This document shows, one piece after another, positions 6,419 through 7,788 of a DNA stretch of 7,788 nt. A program made the position numbers and the translations under genes. The notes beneath the pieces are model-generated. The model worked only from the letters and a program-made list of their open reading frames with translations. It did no database searches and was not told the origin of the DNA. Each line of letters begins with the position of its first letter. Position 1 is the stretch's first letter. Origin of the DNA: Sulfurovum sp. (GTDB lineage Bacteria > Campylobacterota > Campylobacteria > Campylobacterales > Sulfurovaceae); assembly GCA_026193735.1 (NCBI GenBank), contig JAPHUJ010000267.1, positions 1-7,788 on the forward strand, given 5' to 3'.

Positions 6419-6479
6419 ATGGGCAAAGCCCATCTTTACTACGCTAACACTGAGTTCTCTTCAACAGCGTGCTCACGCG
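6419..6479 (-). repeat. Intergenic repeat, copy 2 (between PP0621-type gene and hypothetical gene)
   Basis: This is the counterpart of 1614-1676, same orientation. It holds a perfect 6-bp hairpin ATGGGC-AAA-GCCCAT (6419-6433), then GCTAAC (6443-6448), a TTC-rich block ending TCTTCAACAG (6458-6467), and GCGTGCTCACGC (6468-6479), itself a small hairpin with stem GCGT/ACGC. On the minus strand the hairpin is followed by TTTTGCG, so it might act as a weak terminator after the upstream gene (stop at 6512). The downstream gene starts 30 bases away, nearly the same distance as clpS from copy 1. Confidence 0.6.
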
Positions 6480-6511
6480 ACTAGTCACTCTTAAGTTATT
6501 TAGCTTAAAAC

Positions 6512-6724
6512 CTACGGTGTGCATTCTCTAGAACAATAATACTTACCACTGACAATAATACTCTCTTTAACCGTTACATATGTATGGCATGTCGTACATT
6601 CTACAAGTGTATCATCATCTAGCTTTTTTTCATGTGGGGTTTTACCTATTGTTGGAAGTTTCCCGCCAAAAAATTTATAAATAAGTACAGCTACAATAGC
6701 AAAAATAAGTAGTTTTAAAATCAT
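6512..6724 (-). CDS. Small membrane protein with zinc-ribbon, PP0621-like
   Basis: The 70-residue protein has one N-terminal membrane segment (2-19), a short basic/Pro linker and a cytoplasmic zinc ribbon with Cys43-x2-Cys46 and Cys64-x3-Cys68 ([10 protein letters not shown] and KYYCSREC). This layout, including the Y-C-S signature, is that of the PP0621 family of proteobacterial proteins, whose function is not known. Its ATG overlaps the rsmG stop by 4 bases (ATGA), so it is translationally coupled to rsmG and probably the last gene of that transcript: the repeat follows 33 bases beyond its stop. A role in ribosome or membrane function would be speculation. Confidence 0.85.
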   Translation of the reverse strand: MILKLLIFAIVAVLIYKFFGGKLPTIGKTPHEKKLDDDTLVECTTCHTYVTVKESIIVSGKYYCSRECTP

Positions 6725-7311
6725 TTGTCATTCTTTATATAGAGGTAATTTCGTTGGTTTTTTTGTACTATATCATATCTTAGCTGATGTTGTACATCTT
6801 CTATCTCATCAAATACACGAGACCCTTTGTAGAAAAGATATTCTGTATGTGCATCACTGATCTTGGAAGTCAGATCTAAAAGTAATTTCGTATTTGTTAC
6901 GGCTCTGGAGCTAATGAGATCAAAGGCATCGTGTTCGACCTGTTCCACCCTTTTAGCCTCCACAGAAACATTGGGAAGTTCCAGCTCTATGGCTGCATAC
7001 TTTAAAAATGAAACACGTTTTTTGAGCGGTTCAGCAAGTACTACCTTGGTATCGGGTAAGGCTATAGCAAGCACAAGCCCTGGGAAGCCCGCACCTGTAC
7101 CTACATCTAAAAGTGTTTTTGGTTTTTCTATAAAAGTCAAAGGGTAAAGCGAATCAACGATATTCACATAGATCGCATCTATAGTTTTGGCCCCCGTAAG
7201 ATTATGTATCTGGTTCCATTCATTTAAAAGTGATGCAAAGTTTTCCAACTTTACAATGATCTCATTTGCCAATACTATCTTTTCAGTATCCAAATATTGT
7301 GATAGATTCAA
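6721..7311 (-). CDS. rsmG: 16S rRNA (guanine-N7)-methyltransferase RsmG (GidB)
   Basis: RsmG uses S-adenosylmethionine to make m7G527 in the 530 loop of 16S rRNA; its loss is known to give low-level streptomycin resistance. The 196-residue protein is close to the E. coli length (207). Visible motifs: [10 protein letters not shown] (31-40), the SAM-binding [11 protein letters not shown] (68-78), acidic strand-2 end [11 protein letters not shown] (93-103), RVEQ (121-124), ISSRAV (133-138) and the late YKG (161-163). Translation begins at a TTG (7311), whose last two bases are shared with the TGA stop of the PqqD-like gene, a TTGA overlap equivalent to the usual ATGA; AGAGG at 7322-7326 is 10 bases upstream. 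No gidA/mnmG lies beside it, unlike in many bacteria. Confidence 0.95.
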   Translation of the reverse strand: MNLSQYLDTEKIVLANEIIVKLENFASLLNEWNQIHNLTGAKTIDAIYVNIVDSLYPLTFIEKPKTLLDVGTGAGFPGLVLAIALPDTKVVLAEPLKKRVSFLKYAAIELELPNVSVEAKRVEQVEHDAFDLISSRAVTNTKLLLDLTSKISDAHTEYLFYKGSRVFDEIEDVQHQLRYDIVQKNQRNYLYIKNDK

Positions 7312-7586
7312 TGCTCTTTCACCTCTACCAATCCACTCTCAAGCAACTTTTCCACAAAATCAGAAAGATCTCTCTCCAAAACCTCTGCTTCAACTTCATA
7401 CTGTTCCTGCAACATTTCAAACACCTCTTGCAACGTTTCCTTCTCCTGCATTGCCTGCCAGATAGAAGTTCCTACTTCATCAAGTCCAAAGTAGTTTTCA
7501 CTTTCCATGTCAAGAAGTACCATCTCTCCATCTACTTCCTGAGCGAAAACCGTTTCTGTAAATGTGATTTTTTGATTTAGATTCAT
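7308..7586 (-). CDS. PqqD-family (RRE-like) protein
   Basis: The protein has 92 residues from the ATG at 7586; an in-frame upstream extension to 7634 overlaps the neighbouring gene and is not used. The core [21 protein letters not shown] (17-37) gives the beta strands and the helical part (40-86, [10 protein letters not shown]...LQEQY...[14 protein letters not shown]) the three-helix winged-helix body typical of PqqD-like proteins. Family members recognise leader peptides of ribosomally made, modified peptides and present them to maturation enzymes; many orphan copies occur next to HprK-like kinases, with unknown jobs. It is acidic and soluble with no cysteine. The upstream gene ends 25 bases away and rsmG overlaps the stop, so pqqD-like and rsmG are made together. 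No precursor peptide is visible in this window. Confidence 0.8.
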   Translation of the reverse strand: MNLNQKITFTETVFAQEVDGEMVLLDMESENYFGLDEVGTSIWQAMQEKETLQEVFEMLQEQYEVEAEVLERDLSDFVEKLLESGLVEVKEH

Positions 7587-7610
7587 AATATCTTTTTTAT
7601 TTTTAAAAGC

Positions 7611-7616
7611 ATTATA
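7611..7616 (-). promoter_or_regulatory. Candidate -10 element for the PqqD-like/rsmG operon
   Basis: A perfect TATAAT read on the minus strand overlaps the stop codon of the upstream gene and would start transcription near 7604, about 18 bases before the PqqD-like ATG. No -35 at a normal distance is apparent (the nearest TTGA-type hexamers lie 12 or 21 bases away), and a match within coding sequence can occur by chance. Confidence 0.3.
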
Positions 7617-7788
7617 CCATATCCACTGGATCAATCATCTCAACAATAGCATGATATACTTCATCCAATCTCTTCAAATCCCAAGGTACTTTAACTTTAT
7701 ATACAGGGACATACTTTGCCATCTCCGTGAAAAAAGCAAACCGTTCCTGCTTCATAAAAGAAAAATCGATAAAACTGCTGTAGTGAAA
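7612..7788 (-). CDS. C-terminal end of a probable HprK/PEPCK-like kinase (partial)
   Basis: Reading the minus strand from the right edge gives 58 codons in one open frame, ending in TAA at 7612-7614. This frame is the only one with normal-looking protein in the stretch 7612-7788. The tail reads ...FAFFTEMAKYVPVYKVKVPWDLKRLDEVYHAIV... The pattern 'two helices, then Val-Pro-Val-Tyr-x-Val strand, then Asp-Leu-xx-Leu helix' is how HprK-related P-loop kinases near PqqD-like genes often finish, and the adjacent PqqD-like gene supports this. The catalytic P-loop would lie outside the window, so the family call is inference. No signal or membrane segment is visible in this part. The gene is upstream in the same direction as the PqqD-like gene. 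Confidence 0.6.
   Translation of the reverse strand, partial: FHYSSFIDFSFMKQERFAFFTEMAKYVPVYKVKVPWDLKRLDEVYHAIVEMIDPVDMV

Noticed and set aside
1..7788. CRISPR array, tRNA, rRNA, transposase or phage gene
   Set aside because: No regularly spaced direct repeats, cloverleaf with a CCA-type end, rRNA-like block or transposase/integrase motif was seen on either strand.

Overview
The window (about 7.8 kb, AT-rich, few and short gaps) looks like ordinary core chromosome of a Campylobacterota (epsilonproteobacterial) genome, probably a Sulfurovum- or Sulfurimonas-like chemolithotroph. This rests on the overall style of the proteins and on gene content: clpS-clpA, a short BioD, PyrB without PyrI, a stand-alone short PabB, and RsmG followed by a small zinc-ribbon membrane protein. 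The genus is inferred; no rRNA or other marker is present.

Layout. (1) 1-1576, minus strand: clpS then clpA (clpA runs off the left edge), the adaptor and unfoldase of the N-degron branch of ClpAP proteolysis. (2) 1755-4803, plus strand: bioD (biotin), pyrB (pyrimidines), pabB (folate) and a small secreted glutamate-rich protein, separated by gaps of 69-153 bases. Most therefore probably have their own expression signals, and they are not one pathway. (3) 4816-7788, minus strand: reading in the direction of transcription, the tail of a probable HprK/PEPCK-like kinase, a PqqD-family protein, rsmG, a PP0621-type zinc-ribbon membrane protein, a conserved protein of unknown function, a rhomboid protease and a lipoprotein with a possible Cys-His-Asp triad. 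pqqD-like/rsmG/PP0621-type are joined by 4-base stop/start overlaps and the unknown/rhomboid/lipoprotein set by a 6-base gap and a 20-base overlap. These are two tightly packed sub-operons split by a repeat-bearing gap at 6389-6511. Plus- and minus-strand genes converge at 4803/4816 with only 12 bases between stop codons.

What the genes do not explain: two intergenic segments (about 1614-1676 and 6419-6479) are clearly related to each other in sequence, lie in the same orientation and sit 30-37 bases upstream of a minus-strand start codon. They are either two copies of a dispersed intergenic repeat or a shared leader element. A third, unrelated GC-rich palindrome (3425-3472) lies between pyrB and pabB. 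The right edge, with a PqqD-like carrier/recognition domain next to a probable HprK-like kinase, may be the end of a peptide-modification locus continuing outside the window. No tRNA, rRNA, CRISPR, transposase or phage gene was seen, and no gene-free stretch exceeds about 180 bases.
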